From NCBI GenBank assembly GCA_916700875.1, contig CAKAKS010000034.1, positions 11,986,195 through 12,050,194 of the forward strand: a stretch of DNA of 64,000 nt, read 5' to 3'. The notes under the pieces were generated by a model. That model made no database searches, had not been told where the DNA came from, and was given only the letters and a program-made list of their open reading frames with translations. Source of the stretch: Sebastes aleutianus. Its lineage: Eukaryota; Chordata; Actinopteri; Perciformes; Sebastidae. Below are positions 37,376-47,915 of the stretch, one piece after another. The translations under genes and the position numbers were made by a program. Numbering within the stretch: position 1 is the first letter of the stretch; each line of letters opens with the position of its first letter.

Positions 37376-38029
37376 GTAGCTCGAAGCATCGTTTATCGGT
37401 CTTAAACAGAAATTAGATCTATCCTGAGGGATTGGTAAAAAATAAATGACTAAAACATAGGAAGAAATCCTGCAAGTTTTGGAGTGATCCACTGCAAACA
37501 TCAAAACAAAACCTACACAAGCAGATATAAGGGAGATATAAGGGACTTTAAAACCAGACCACTGGAGTAAAAAAGTTTTGCACATAAGAAATAAGGATTG
37601 TATTGTAGTAATATGTGAGAAATACAAGCATTTTGTATAGGGATTTGGTAGCAGGAGTAGGCCTATGTAAGTGACAGGTAAAAGTCCACAGTGGTGCAAA
37701 TTCAAGCACACTTTCCATTGTATGACACATTATACTTTTACTTTACTTCATTTAAAATGGGATTATAGAGAACTTTATACATCACCACATGTATATGTAT
37801 TCTTAGCAGAATAAATGTTTTTTGAGAAAAACACACAATAAGCTATAACATGTTACAACAACCTTGAAATACATTGTTAGAGTCACATAGTGAATGTGTG
37901 GAGTCATCATTTGCATACAGGTAAAATGAGTAATATAAAACAAAAACAAAAAAGAAATAAAAACACTTTTTTTTATTATTTCATAACAAAGTAAAGACTA
38001 ACTTATACAGATAAAAAAAAAACAAGAGT

Positions 38030-38218
38030 AAAGTACAAGACTAAACAAGATTTATAAATCATAAATGGTGTCTTATTGTTGATTTCATTGATCTTTTATT
38101 GCTGGTGCTTTGTTGCTTATTGAATGTTTTGTTGCTGATCTTGTGTGATGTAAGGTGACCTTGAGTGACAAGAAATGTGCTGTTAAATAAAATGTATTAT
38201 TATTATTATCATAATTCA
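38030..38218 (+). mobile_element. LINE 3' tail with ATT repeat
   Basis: The sequence GGTGACCTTGAGTGACAAG, then AATGTGCTGTTAAATAAAAT followed by GTATTATTATTATTA, is the decayed form of a very common fish LINE ending (CCTTGGGTG...TAAATAAAATG with an ATT tail). Only the 3' UTR is left. Confidence 0.5.
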
Positions 38219-38261
38219 GTGCTTTTCAAATACGGTAAAGCTACTTTTATATTTATTTCAG

Positions 38262-38345
38262 AATCAGAATCAGGTCAGTGTGTACACATACAAAGAATTG
38301 ACTCCGGTATGTTTTGCTCTATATGTACCTGCACAGAAATAGACA
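38262..38345 (-). mobile_element. Short LINE-type fragment (minus strand)
   Basis: It starts with CAGAATCAGAATCAG and continues with GTACACATACAAAGAATTGA and CTCCGG. This is the reverse complement of the end of a common fish retroelement whose tail is a GATTCT repeat. It is short and decayed. Confidence 0.4.
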
Positions 38346-38742
38346 TACACGACATTAACACAATGAAAATTTTAATGAATGAAAATGAAATGAAAATTTT
38401 CCATCACTTCTACCATCCTCTCTTTGTCCCCCCATCTTTCTCCTGTGGTTAACAAGGTCAACTAACATCTGCTTTGTCATGCAAATACACTCAGGTTTGC
38501 ATGTTTAGCATTTTGGTGGTAGTGAAGACAGGTTTGTATCACGGAGAGATATGGACCACATCCTTCTTATGGTTCAAATAAAAAACAATAAAACAAACAT
38601 AATCCTGGGACTTCTTAATTTATCTATTTTTTGATTTTTTTGAATTTATTACAAGTTGCTCTAATCAGCCTGGTAAATGAATTATACGCTCAAAAATTAA
38701 ATTAAAATATAGTTTTGAATCTCTAATCTAATCTCTCTCTGA

Positions 38743-38762
38743 CACACACACACACACACACA
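38743..38762. repeat. (CA)n microsatellite
   Basis: Ten CA units in the intergenic region. Confidence 0.9.
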
Positions 38763-39189
38763 TAAAGACATACAGTATTTACATTATTCTTGTGTGTGTG
38801 TGTTGCTCATGATGTTCAGGTTTAAATGTTAATTGCACGTTGAGCCATGTACCACTTTGTTTGGAATTTTAAAAAACGCCCAAATTACAACCCGAGTGCT
38901 CAAAGCCAAGTCCACACAGGCCTAGACTGACTGAGGGTCCCTGCAGCTACACAAATACCAAAACACAAACACAAACAAACACTTTGAATTAACGCACTGA
39001 TGAAATATGAAATCTTGGAGGTGGAAATGTTGGAAATGTATGTGCATAGAATACACAGTAGCAGCTTGACCTGGAAGTAAAAGACATTTTATTTATCCTG
39101 TTGGGAGTAAAACATGCATCTTGAGTCAGACTTGAAGAAGAAGAAGAAGAAGGCATATTTATGGTTTTTACTGTATTATACCAATAATA

Positions 39190-39560
39190 CAGCTTTATTC
39201 TGCACTTTAGTCCATTTTTAAAAAACTCTCTACCTCAGTTCTCATCCCACATTATATTCCATATTTGACATTTCTTAATCCCCTGGTCTCTACTGTATAT
39301 CTCCTATATTTTATTATTCAGCACTATATCACTTTTTGCACTTTACTCACTTTTTTAATAGTCATGTATCACAGCTGTTACCCTGCACTATATTCAGTTT
39401 TAACAGTTTCCTTCATCTCCTTGTATTTTTATATCTGGTATATTTGTTTGTACTTTGTACTTTGCACTACTAACTTTTTTACTGCCTTTTTACTAACATG
39501 TTTTACACTATGGAACTGTGATGCTGGAAACTTGAATTTCCCTCGGAATCAATAAAGTTA

Positions 39561-39564
<4 letters not shown>
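39190..39564 (+). mobile_element. LINE 3' end (Rex1/CR1-like tail)
   Basis: This AT-rich sequence resembles a LINE 3' UTR, with TTGCACTTTACTC and TTTGTACTTTGCACT blocks. It ends in CTTGAATTTCCCTCGG, AATCAATAAAG and then a CTAT repeat. A TTTCCCTCGGG-ATCAATAAAG-(ATCT)n ending is characteristic of several fish non-LTR retrotransposons. No reverse transcriptase reading frame remains. Confidence 0.55.
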
Positions 39565-39616
<52 letters not shown>

Positions 39617-39617
39617 T
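39560..39617. repeat. (CTAT)n microsatellite
   Basis: About fourteen tandem CTAT units lie where a plus-strand LINE tail and a minus-strand SINE tail meet. Repeats of this kind usually grow from the 3' tail of the retroelement. Confidence 0.95.
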
Positions 39618-39913
39618 TAATTGATCCTCTGAGGGGAATTTTTTTTACACATTACACACAAAACACCTGAAATACATGCATGCACAAACAGGACCTACAG
39701 TATATACATGCATTGATGAAGAGATGTCGAGGGGGCATGTGACAGGCGCCCCGAGCAGTTGGGGGTTTGGTGCCTGACTCAAGGGTACATCGGCATTGCC
39801 GAAGAGCAACACTTGAACCCCTCCACCTCAAAACTGTCATGGCCAGTACGGGTATCGAACCCGCGACCTTGGCGTTATTAGCACCACGCTCTAACCAACT
39901 GAGCTAACCGGCC
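39618..39913 (-). mobile_element. Probable tRNA-headed SINE
   Basis: After the tRNA-Ile part, the minus strand continues with a segment containing CCCTTGAGTCAGGCACCAAA and CCCAACTGCTCGGGGCGCC. I recognise this as the conserved core shared by many fish tRNA-SINEs. It ends in an A-rich ATTCCCCTCAGAGGATCAATT tail next to the ATAG microsatellite, the kind of tail copied from a LINE partner. No clear target-site duplication was found, partly because the microsatellite hides one side. The family name is not known to me. Confidence 0.55.
39840..39913 (-). tRNA. tRNA-Ile (anticodon AAT), intact-looking; may be the head of a SINE
   Basis: The minus strand reads GGCCGGTTAGCTCAGTTGG and onward to CCCGTACTGGCC plus a discriminator A, 74 nt in all. 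The acceptor stem pairs over seven positions with one G-U. The A box is TAGCTCAGTTGG and the B box GGTTCGATACC. The anticodon loop around CTAATAA gives AAT, Ile. The T stem is GCGGG/CCCGT. It differs only slightly from the usual vertebrate tRNA-Ile(AAT). A TTTT lies about ten bases downstream, which could end RNA polymerase III transcription. However, the following 250 bp resemble the body of a tRNA-derived fish SINE, so it may be a SINE head and not a working tRNA gene. Confidence 0.75.
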
Positions 39914-40504
39914 ATGAAGCACAACATAGTGTAGTATTCATCACTCCAGCTTTAACTCACTCAACTTGGAGTCATGTTTTGACCTGGTAAAATGACTTGG
40001 AGACAGTTTACTAGTCTACTTGAGACTTAATTCCCTAAAGACTTCACTTGACTTGTCTTGAATAAAAAAATATTCTCAAATGTCATTTTTTTTACCAGGT
40101 AAAACCCAGAACAGGCAGTGTCACCTTTTACACATCAAAGTGTGTTTAGCCAGCTAGGTGTTAGGGTGTGCTACTATATATATGTGGAAAACGTTGAAGC
40201 TTTTAGTGGCTCCAGAAGCAGCTAACGTTATACGAAATCTAATAAATTGTAATGTTATCTAGGTCTGAAGAATACAAGTTTGAAAATGAAAAAACAAACT
40301 AGAAAACAGTGAACTTACCACCAGACCTCTTTATTCCAGTTCTTCATCTCTGCTAGAAGTTAACCGCTAACGGCTCGAGGCTACTAGCTGCTGCTAGGTA
40401 ACACAAGAATCTTAACGGTCGCAGGTTGGGGTGCATTGTGGGTAATGTAGGCGACTGATTTTGACGGGAAGAAGAATAGAATGAGAAAAAGAGTCAAGGC
40501 AATA

Positions 40505-40759
40505 TAGACCTATAGATATATATATATAATATATATATATTATATATATATTATATAATATATATATATATATTATATAATATATATATATTATATATAT
40601 ATAAAATGTATATACAACATTTATATTTATGTGTATATATATATAATATATATTATATAATATATATTATATATATTATATAATATATATTATATTATAT
40701 ATATATAAAATGTATATACAACATTTATATTTATGTGTATATATATATATATATATATT

Positions 40760-40796
<37 letters not shown>
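40505..40796. repeat. TA-rich array with a duplicated 105-bp unit
   Basis: Long TA runs are broken by two nearly identical copies of AAAATGTATATACAACATTT followed by ATATTTATGTG, near 40602 and 40707. A local tandem duplication of about 105 bp lies within dinucleotide DNA. It ends at the left border of the Tc1-like element. Confidence 0.85.
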
Positions 40797-40800
<4 letters not shown>

Positions 40801-42058
40801 GAAAAACAAAGTTCGGAAACTTGTGTTTGGTGGATTATTTCTCTGTTGTTACAATGATAATTGGCATTGTATTTTACATCATTGGAAAGCCTGTTTATTT
40901 ACCTTCGCAATGATGTCCAACTTGTAATGATCATGCATTTGTGGGATGAGCAGCACAGCTGATTATGTGGGTAGCGCCCAAGAAAAATTTGCCAAAATGC
41001 TCTAAACAGTGTATTCTCATAAGGCTACCAGGAAGCCTGCAATGACTACCCTTCACCGTCAGGCCCGTTTGCGCTGGTGTCGACAACACAGACAATGGAA
41101 CCTGAACATGTGGGGGAATGTCATGTTCAGTGATGAGTCCAGGTTCTGTCTGCGAAAGTTGGACGGCAGGGTCAAAGTATGGAGACGACGTGGAGAACGC
41201 TATGCTGACTGTAGCACCGATGGAGTAACAGCTTTTGGTGGGGGCTGTGTCATGGTGTGGGGCGGCATCTCCCTCACTGGCAAAACAAGGCTTGTCATCA
41301 TTGAAGGCCATCTCAATGCAGGGAGATATCGGGATGAGATTCTGCAGCCAGTGGCGATCCCATATCTCCACAATCTGGCACCTAACTTCATCCTCCAAGA
41401 TGACAACGCCCCCCCCCACAGAGCCAGGGTTATCACAGACTACCTCCACAATGTGGGAGTAGAGAGAATGGAACGGCCTGCCAAGAGTCCACACCTCAAC
41501 CCAATTCAACATGTGGGATCAGGTTGGGCGTGCTGTACGTGTTAGAGTGACCAACACAGCCTCGCTGGCTGACCTGCAACGAATCCTGGTTGAGGAATGG
41601 AACGCCATCCCACAGCAACGTGTGACCAGGTTGGTGACCAGCATGAGGAGGAGGTGCCAGGCTGTTGTGGCTGCGTATGGATCTTCCACCGCTATTGAGG
41701 CTCCTGATGGTGTATTAAATGAATAAAGTGTAAAATAGCCAATATGTCTTGTTTGTTCCTTGTTACTGATAGAGAGTTCAATCATCCAATCCACCAAACA
41801 ACTCAAAACAAGAGTCAACACCAACAGGAGAATTCACTGTTTACCATTGACGGAGCATTTTGGCAAATATTTCTTGGGCGCTACCTACATAATCAGCTGT
41901 GCTGCTCATCCCACAAATGCATGATCCTTACAAGTGGGACATCATTGCGAAGGTCAATAAACAGGCTTTCCAACGATGTAAAATACAATGCCAATTAGCA
42001 TTGTAACAACAGAGAAATAATCCACCAAACACAAGTTTCCAAACTTTGTTTTTCCAGT
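40797..42058 (+). mobile_element. Tc1-like DNA transposon, defective, long terminal inverted repeats
   Basis: Inverted repeats of about 206 bp (40797-41002 and 41853-42058) both begin ACTGGAAAAACAAAGTT and end in the block GCCAAAATGCTC. They bracket a truncated transposase frame. The element lies inside a TA dinucleotide tract, in keeping with the TA target of Tc1/mariner elements. Internal DNA coding for the N-terminal third of the transposase is lost. Sequence drift at the tip makes the exact border uncertain by a few bases. Confidence 0.88.
41009..41726 (+). pseudogene. Tc1-like transposase pseudogene
   Basis: The frame starts without a Met at VYSHKATRKPAMTTLHRQAR, a point that corresponds to roughly residue 110 of a typical 340-residue transposase. 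The paired helix-turn-helix DNA-binding domain is therefore missing. The DDE nuclease domain follows, with VMFSDESRF (first Asp) and ILQDDNAPPHRA (second Asp). The third catalytic residue in NPIEH is changed: the sequence reads NPIQH, Glu to Gln, with the right 34-residue spacing. Just after it, near 41511-41516, a two-base loss shifts the frame. The rest (MWDQVGRAVRVRV to DGVLNE) continues in another frame to a TAA at 41724. It cannot encode active enzyme. Confidence 0.88.
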
Positions 42059-43318
42059 ATATATATATATATAGCAGCGGTGGATATTTTGGTGTTAAAA
42101 TAAATTAAGAATGATCAAATAATCTCAATTAACGTGATACAATAACAATAGAAATCTTAAAGATGTAATACAATATTACTTGGGAAATACAGTAGACAGA
42201 AGTGATACTGTATTCTGTATAACCCCAACTGTTTCAACTGAGGCTGCAGAGTAGAGCACTGTGGTTAAACTGCTCTGCTCCCAGAGCTGCATGTGTTTAA
42301 ACTGAACGTGAAGCAGAACGTGTGCTTACTACTGAATCTACATATCCTCATCAATACACATCTCTCATCACCTTTGTGGCACGAAATGATCTCATGTAAG
42401 AATACAGGCGGCGGCTCTTGTTGTAAAATTACAGAATCATTCCAAGCATATGTCTTTGCAAGACAGGAAACCAAGACAGATAACCTCATTAGAGATGTAC
42501 AGTGTATGTAGATAGATGTGTTAGTCAATGACCTTCAGCATGGCAGGCCCATCAGCAGCAGTGCTGATGTCATATGAAAGAGGAGGGGGGATGGAGGAGT
42601 GGAGTAAGATGGGGGGAGGAGGTTCTCATTAAAGTGAAAGCCTTACTGGATACGTCTCCACTCAATAAAACAGTAATGCAAAGGGCACATTAAAAGGCAC
42701 ACAGCATGCTCACACACACACACATTTACAGGAGGAGTAACATTCACAAACAAATACTTTCTTTTCCACACTTGCTGTCCTCTGAGGGAAATCCACTCTA
42801 GGACTTTGTCCAAAATACAACCAGCCTATTGTTTTCTGCTGACCACATTAAAATGAAAACCAGAGTACATTTAGTAGTAAAATGATCGTTCTGTCTAAAT
42901 GTGAGGAGATGATGGAGAGAGATTTGAGAAGGAACAACCACTGAAACCACAGATATACAGTATATGACACTTAAGCTGATGGTAAAACTGTAGGAATTTC
43001 TAACTTTACGCCACAAGAGATATCACTACATCTGCAAGTACTCAGATACAGATGCATATTTTGTTTTTAAATTCAACAGTGAAATGGTGGGAAGTGTCAT
43101 GTTTTTCAGACGGAGACGGGGTGAGATGAAGAATGCGACCCTGAGGGTTGATGTCTGGCGTGGGCACAGAGCGAGGGCTCGCCAGACACAGCAGGGGGGG
43201 TGACACATTCATACTTGCAAATTAACGGGTTTGCTCCAAAACAAGATGGGTAAAAAAGGATAGCTATTTTTGCATAATAATAATTTTACTCAAAAACTGC
43301 AACGTAAAGACTAAACCA

Positions 43319-43672
43319 GGGCTTAACGATTTTGAAAAAATACCAAATTGCAATTATTTTGACAGATATTTGTGATATTAAAGGGAGTGATAATTTTTTA
43401 CATCATTCTCATTTTCATTGAAAAACATAATTAAAATCAATACTAAAATGATTAAGGCATGATATTTGCAGGGAAGATGTTTTCTTAAGCCTGTAGAATA
43501 TGATGTGTAGGCCAGGACATCTCTGCAGCACCACAATATTCAATTTAAAATGGTATTTTGACACAGATTTCACCTTTAACATATTATGCATCTCCTGTGA
43601 TTAGAAAATTGTACTTGTGAAAAAGTAGACCATATTGATAGTTCGATTAAAAGTCAATTAATTGTGCAGCCC
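43319..43672. mobile_element. MITE with TTAATTGTGCAGCCC ends
   Basis: The left end GGGCTTAACGATTTTG and right end CAATTAATTGTGCAGCCC (followed by TA) are decayed inverted ends of a fish element whose usual tips read GGGCTGCACGATTAATTG. A second right-end piece lies near 47830-47915. Confidence 0.55.
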
Positions 43673-44970
43673 TAGACTAAACCTGTTGTTCTGAAAAGCT
43701 GAGCAATAAACTTATTTTTCTCCAAAATTGATATTAAATACCTTAGAATTGGACGATAACATGTAGCTTAACAATTGTCTGAACAAATAGTTAACTTAAC
43801 TAGGCAGGAATGTGTGAAGTGAAAAAAACTCAGAGAAACCTAGCTTTAACAAAAATGTCATGTTCGTCAACAAATGCAAATTATTCTCACTATTTATGAG
43901 AATGATTTATGAGAGTGTCACCTGGTCACCCATGGCCAGTTTGGAGGTCCCTGTTGCCCCCAAGTTCCCATCGAGTACAGTACACACAGCACACAGATGT
44001 TAGTTCATTATGTTTTGCACAAAGACCCAGAGACCAACCAGTTATCCTATACTGGAATACTAGACCCACTTGATATTGTACTCTAGTGGTGCACATTTAC
44101 AAGTAATCAAATTAATGAAAGTCAACTGTCGCACAGTAAATCTGAGACTTTGGGACACCTGGAGGTCGGAGGCCTAGGGCTGAGCCGTTTTCCAGCAACT
44201 CTTTGAGAAGTTCCACTCACACAGACGTTCAAAGGGACCTGTCCTTGGTACTGAAATTAGCCAGTCTATTAAATATGAGTGCTAAAAGATGAGAGCTCAA
44301 ACATCTGGAGGCTCCAGCAGATGAAGACAGAAGCTCAACGTAAACAACTCCAACATGACAAAACGGGGATTTTCCAGTACATTACAAAGCAATGACGAAG
44401 GCCCCTCCTCATCAACACCACGTCTTCAAATCTGTCATCAGCTACAAAACAAGAGGGTTCAGTCTCCCACACACACACAGACACACTGAATATGCCTTTG
44501 GAGCACTACTGTATAAATGAGAGCATTCCTGCAGCCTGGACTGTAGTTAAAGTGCCAGATCCTGCCTGGTGAACACACAGAATAACAGACTTAGCAGGTG
44601 TGGAATGCCAGCTATGACAGGCACACACATGTATGTTGGCTCTATGTTGTAAACCCAAACACCTCATAATGACAGATGCTGCACCCTGGGGTGCCCGACC
44701 GTTGGCTTTTGGGCACTCTTCCAAAACCCCTGTAGGAGTAAAGCTGCACTCTGGTAGAAAAACAGAAGTTTTAATATGTGAGTGGAGCGATAGAGAAAGA
44801 GGAAGCTTTCTTTTTTTTGTAATAAAAATAGGTTTGTGTTTGAATCGTCTCTGTGGAGAACCACGGGATGACAGGAAGAGAGCGCATGTGTCCAAACAAC
44901 AGATGGGTCGAGTCACAAGTCAACTGCTGGGCGTGAAAACACAACACACAGTTTTAGAGTAAATATAAGG

Positions 44971-44976
44971 TTTATT
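44971..44976 (-). terminator. Candidate polyadenylation signal AATAAA for mthfd1l
   Basis: TTTATT on the plus strand reads AATAAA on the minus strand, about 1.23 kb after the mthfd1l stop. I see no earlier perfect hexamer on that strand after the stop, only weaker variants such as TATAAA and CATAAA. Use of the site is inferred. Confidence 0.4.
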
Positions 44977-46203
44977 TGAAGGCACACACATTTGATGCTG
45001 GAGAACCAAAATGATTAACATCCCGTTATTAATGAGAATACTAAATTTGTTTTCAGAGAAAATTGGTATTAGTTACACATTATTTAGTTTAGACTTAATA
45101 AAATAAAAATGTAACAGCTGTCTGGATGCAAACCACAACCTGAGCATGAAATGTAAACAGGTTCAACAGTGGAGGACTGAAATTAAGACCACCTCCACTA
45201 ACATAATACAAAAAGTGAACTTTTATGAAATAAAGCATAGAGAAAAAAAGCTATTTTCACACAGCATAAAGGCTATTGTTTATAACCGATGATAAGATGC
45301 ATCACCTCCGCTAAAACAATTTCCAGATTTCTCAACACATAAAGTGTAATACTTGAAAAATATCTGAAAAGTGTCTTTGAACTGATGATTCTAACTTGTG
45401 TAACTTGTAGTGATTTTTACTCAGCAGCATCCTGCAGGTTAGGACGATAATGGTTAAGTAAACACCATATGGCTTTTTGTGCGTATCACAGCAATTCAGT
45501 TAATAAATACACAAGCTTTGCCTATTTCAATTCAAAAGCTTAAGACATGTACAGAAAATGCAGCATCGTTTAAGACATTTGAGTGATTTGTTTCACAAAA
45601 AAAGGAAATTAGAAGGTGATGAAAAAACAACAACATGATTTTAAGACGTAAACTGACTCTTCCATACTGATAGAAAACATCGTACCGAGAGGCCAAAAGC
45701 AAAAACATACAGCATTTACGATATATATATGGCTGTAGAAGGTCATCTTTGGCACAGATATGCAAATACAGAATTAAGCTAATGCTCCAGTGATCTTTTT
45801 CTTTTCTTTTCCAGAGGATGTTACTATGATTTGTGGCGAGAGTGTGGGCTGCTGGGAAGTAAGAAAAGCATTTCCTGTCAAAGATGCAGCTTTGATGGTG
45901 CACGCGTGGAGCTGAGGATCCTGAGAACAGAGCAGGGAGCCTGGGAAAAAAAAAACAGGATGATGATTTTAAGTGTGTGTAAGTGAGAGTAGCCTCACAG
46001 ACTGGAGCTGAGTGAACGAGGTAGTAAACTAAAAACTCCAGGGAGGATATAAAGTCCAGTTATAGAGACAATGGCTGCTTGTAAAATATTTATAATGACA
46101 CAATGGATGCTCCTCAGTTGGCTGGAGTGGTACATTTTATGAGATATTTTATGTTGATGTGTACGAGAGGATACCTGAGAGAATATCTTTCATTGCAGCG
46201 TGC
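44971..46203 (-). other. mthfd1l: Probable mthfd1l 3' UTR
   Basis: I place the 3' UTR between the TGA stop and the first perfect AATAAA that I find downstream on the minus strand (44976-44971). It holds no recognisable repeat family, unlike the flanking DNA. The length of about 1.2 kb and the exact cleavage site are inferred. Open frames inside it (such as one at 45903-45532) look like chance. Confidence 0.5.
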
Positions 46204-46293
46204 TCAGAAGAGCCCGGTGATCTCCTCTGTGACCGGGTCAAGGTCAATGTCGTAGAAGCAGGGTCGGGTTGGCAGGCCGGGCATGGTGCTCAT
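46204..46293 (-). CDS. mthfd1l: mthfd1l exon H, last coding exon with stop
   Basis: Ninety bases after acceptor CTCCCTCAG give MSTMPGLPTRPCFYDIDLDP, then VTEEITGLF and a TGA stop at 46206-46204. The ending MxTMPGLPTRPCFYDIDLD...GLF is the expected C-terminus of vertebrate C1-THF synthases, so the reading frame closes where the family ends. The first codon is an internal Met, not a start. Confidence 0.96.
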   Translation of the reverse strand: MSTMPGLPTRPCFYDIDLDPVTEEITGLF

Positions 46294-46629
46294 CTGAGGG
46301 AGCAGAGAGGGGAAGAACTTAGCTGGCAGGCAGAGTTAGAAAAATGACTCACGATAATCAAAATCAAGTTGTAATCCTTTTCCTCGTCAAACTGTTTCAT
46401 GTAGCTTTTGTTTCAGGATGTTAAAAATGACCCACTGGAGGTCATTTTGAGGACTAAGAAGATCCCCTAACCAAATGTTTTATGATTTAAAATGTTTTCT
46501 TTTTCAGTTCAAATATATCATAAGACACCAGGACAGAAATCCTACTCATCCTTTTAAAATGATTATGCCGTTTTTCAGATCCTTCTTGTGTCGTTTTTGT
46601 CCCATTTTAGTGGGCTACAGTCTACTGGG

Positions 46630-46905
46630 AGTACACCGTGACGGATATGTGTTCACCACATTATTTTATATGTTGAATTTAACACACTTAATACCTCTTA
46701 TACATCTAATTTCTAATTTGTATTATTTATTTATATTTATCCGCATATATTGTGTAATATATTGTAGCTTTATGTACATAATTTACATGTTACATACTCC
46801 TTTATTTCTATTTTTCTTATATTTCCTTAAGCTTTTATATAAGAGCAACTGCAGCGTCCCAATTTCCCCCCTGGGGATCAATATTTAGTATTTCTGATTC
46901 GGAAT
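46630..46905 (+). mobile_element. LINE 3' end (Rex1-like tail)
   Basis: AT-rich DNA ends in GCAGCGTCCCAATTTCCCCC, CTGGGGATCAATATTTAGTA and TTTCTGATTC. The CAATTTCCCCCTGGGGATCAATAAAGT type of ending is typical of fish Rex/CR1-like LINE 3' UTRs. No coding part remains. Confidence 0.5.
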
Positions 46906-47829
46906 AAACAACATTTATAGCATTTCAGTCTAAATGCTGAAACGTTTAACAGCAAAAACAATAAAGATGTGCAGATCGAAATGCTGTAAATAAATATACA
47001 AGCAGTGTGTGAGACAATGTGGCTACACTGAAACATGCTGCACAATAAATGTATACATAATAAATACATCTGAAATAAATCAATACACAAATGTATTATT
47101 AAACTCATAAGTGAAATGAAACGAAGCATTGTTAAATTAATGTTATAGTAGCATCTGGTTCATATTTTCGGTCCGTCTTAAAACAGGAGTCTCATAAAAA
47201 TGTCAGTGACATCAGAACCAAATAAGAAGGAAAGATTACAATCTAGATAATAACTAAAACCTCATATTAAAGCCGTTGCAACAACACAGCTGTTATACAC
47301 TAAAAGACGATCCACTAAGGCTTGGTATCAAACTAAATGAGACAGAATAAGATGAACCCCTACAGGTTCAATAACTATAATCTAGACTCATTTAGCTCTG
47401 GGCAGACGGATGATCAGTGTGTTGACAACCTACACTTTAGCAGTGATGAATTTGGCTACAGACAATGGAGGCTTTGTGCTCACTGTCGTCAAAATATAGA
47501 TAACAAAAGGCTACCATACAGACACGAGACAAAGTTAAAACGCTATATACAAAACCATAGTGGTATTACGGACTACCGTTCTGACAGATTTCTAAGAATC
47601 ACATTGAGTTTTGATTTGCCCGATAAGCAGCTAAAAGAAGCTGCATTTTATATCTGAAATACTGAAAAAACAAAAAAGGTAAATTATAGGAAATTTGGCT
47701 TCTGAGGATTGTAAAAAAAATGAATAGAGTGATCAACTGTGTGCTGGAAAGCAAAAGCAAAAGCGCACCACTGTAAAGGAAAGGTGTGCGCTGGATTTAT
47801 AACAAAAGACAAAACAAGAGCATCATTGC

Positions 47830-47915
47830 GAAACGAAATGCGGCAATTGTTTTATGTCAATTATCTTGTTTTCATCGTTGGAAATTTGAAATTCGATTAA
47901 TTGCACAGCCCCAGT
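47830..47915. repeat. Right-end piece of the same MITE family
   Basis: AAATTCGATTAATTGCACAG with CCCC at the end matches the tip of the element at 43319-43672. The left part is not recognisable. Confidence 0.4.

Larger units (their letters stand above)
36982..44970. other. Intergenic region between akap12 and mthfd1l
   Basis: About 8 kb separates the end of mthfd1l from the start of akap12. Most of the identifiable sequence is mobile: LINE 3' ends (36984-37375, 38030-38218, 39190-39564), a minus-strand LINE end near 38262-38345, a SINE-like unit with tRNA-Ile, TA-repeat arrays, a Tc1-like element and a MITE at 43319-43672. The stretches 37.4-38.0, 38.4-39.2, 42.1-43.3 and 43.7-44.9 kb show no gene. 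A promoter for akap12 is expected at the left side. Confidence 0.6.

Noticed and set aside
39541..39617. CRISPR-like array at the CTAT repeats
   Set aside because: It is a plain tetranucleotide microsatellite without spacers, in a vertebrate genome.
40931..41512. The longest open frame in the window, 193 codons on the minus strand
   Set aside because: It runs antisense to the Tc1-like transposase and has no similarity of its own; the sense strand explains the open frame.
44506..45903. Minus-strand frames of 123-136 codons downstream of mthfd1l
   Set aside because: They fall in or just after the likely 3' UTR and show no domain, codon bias or splice structure.
46475..46888. 137-codon hydrophobic frame that resembles a membrane protein
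   Set aside because: The sequence is AT-rich LINE 3' UTR; hydrophobicity follows from T-rich codons.
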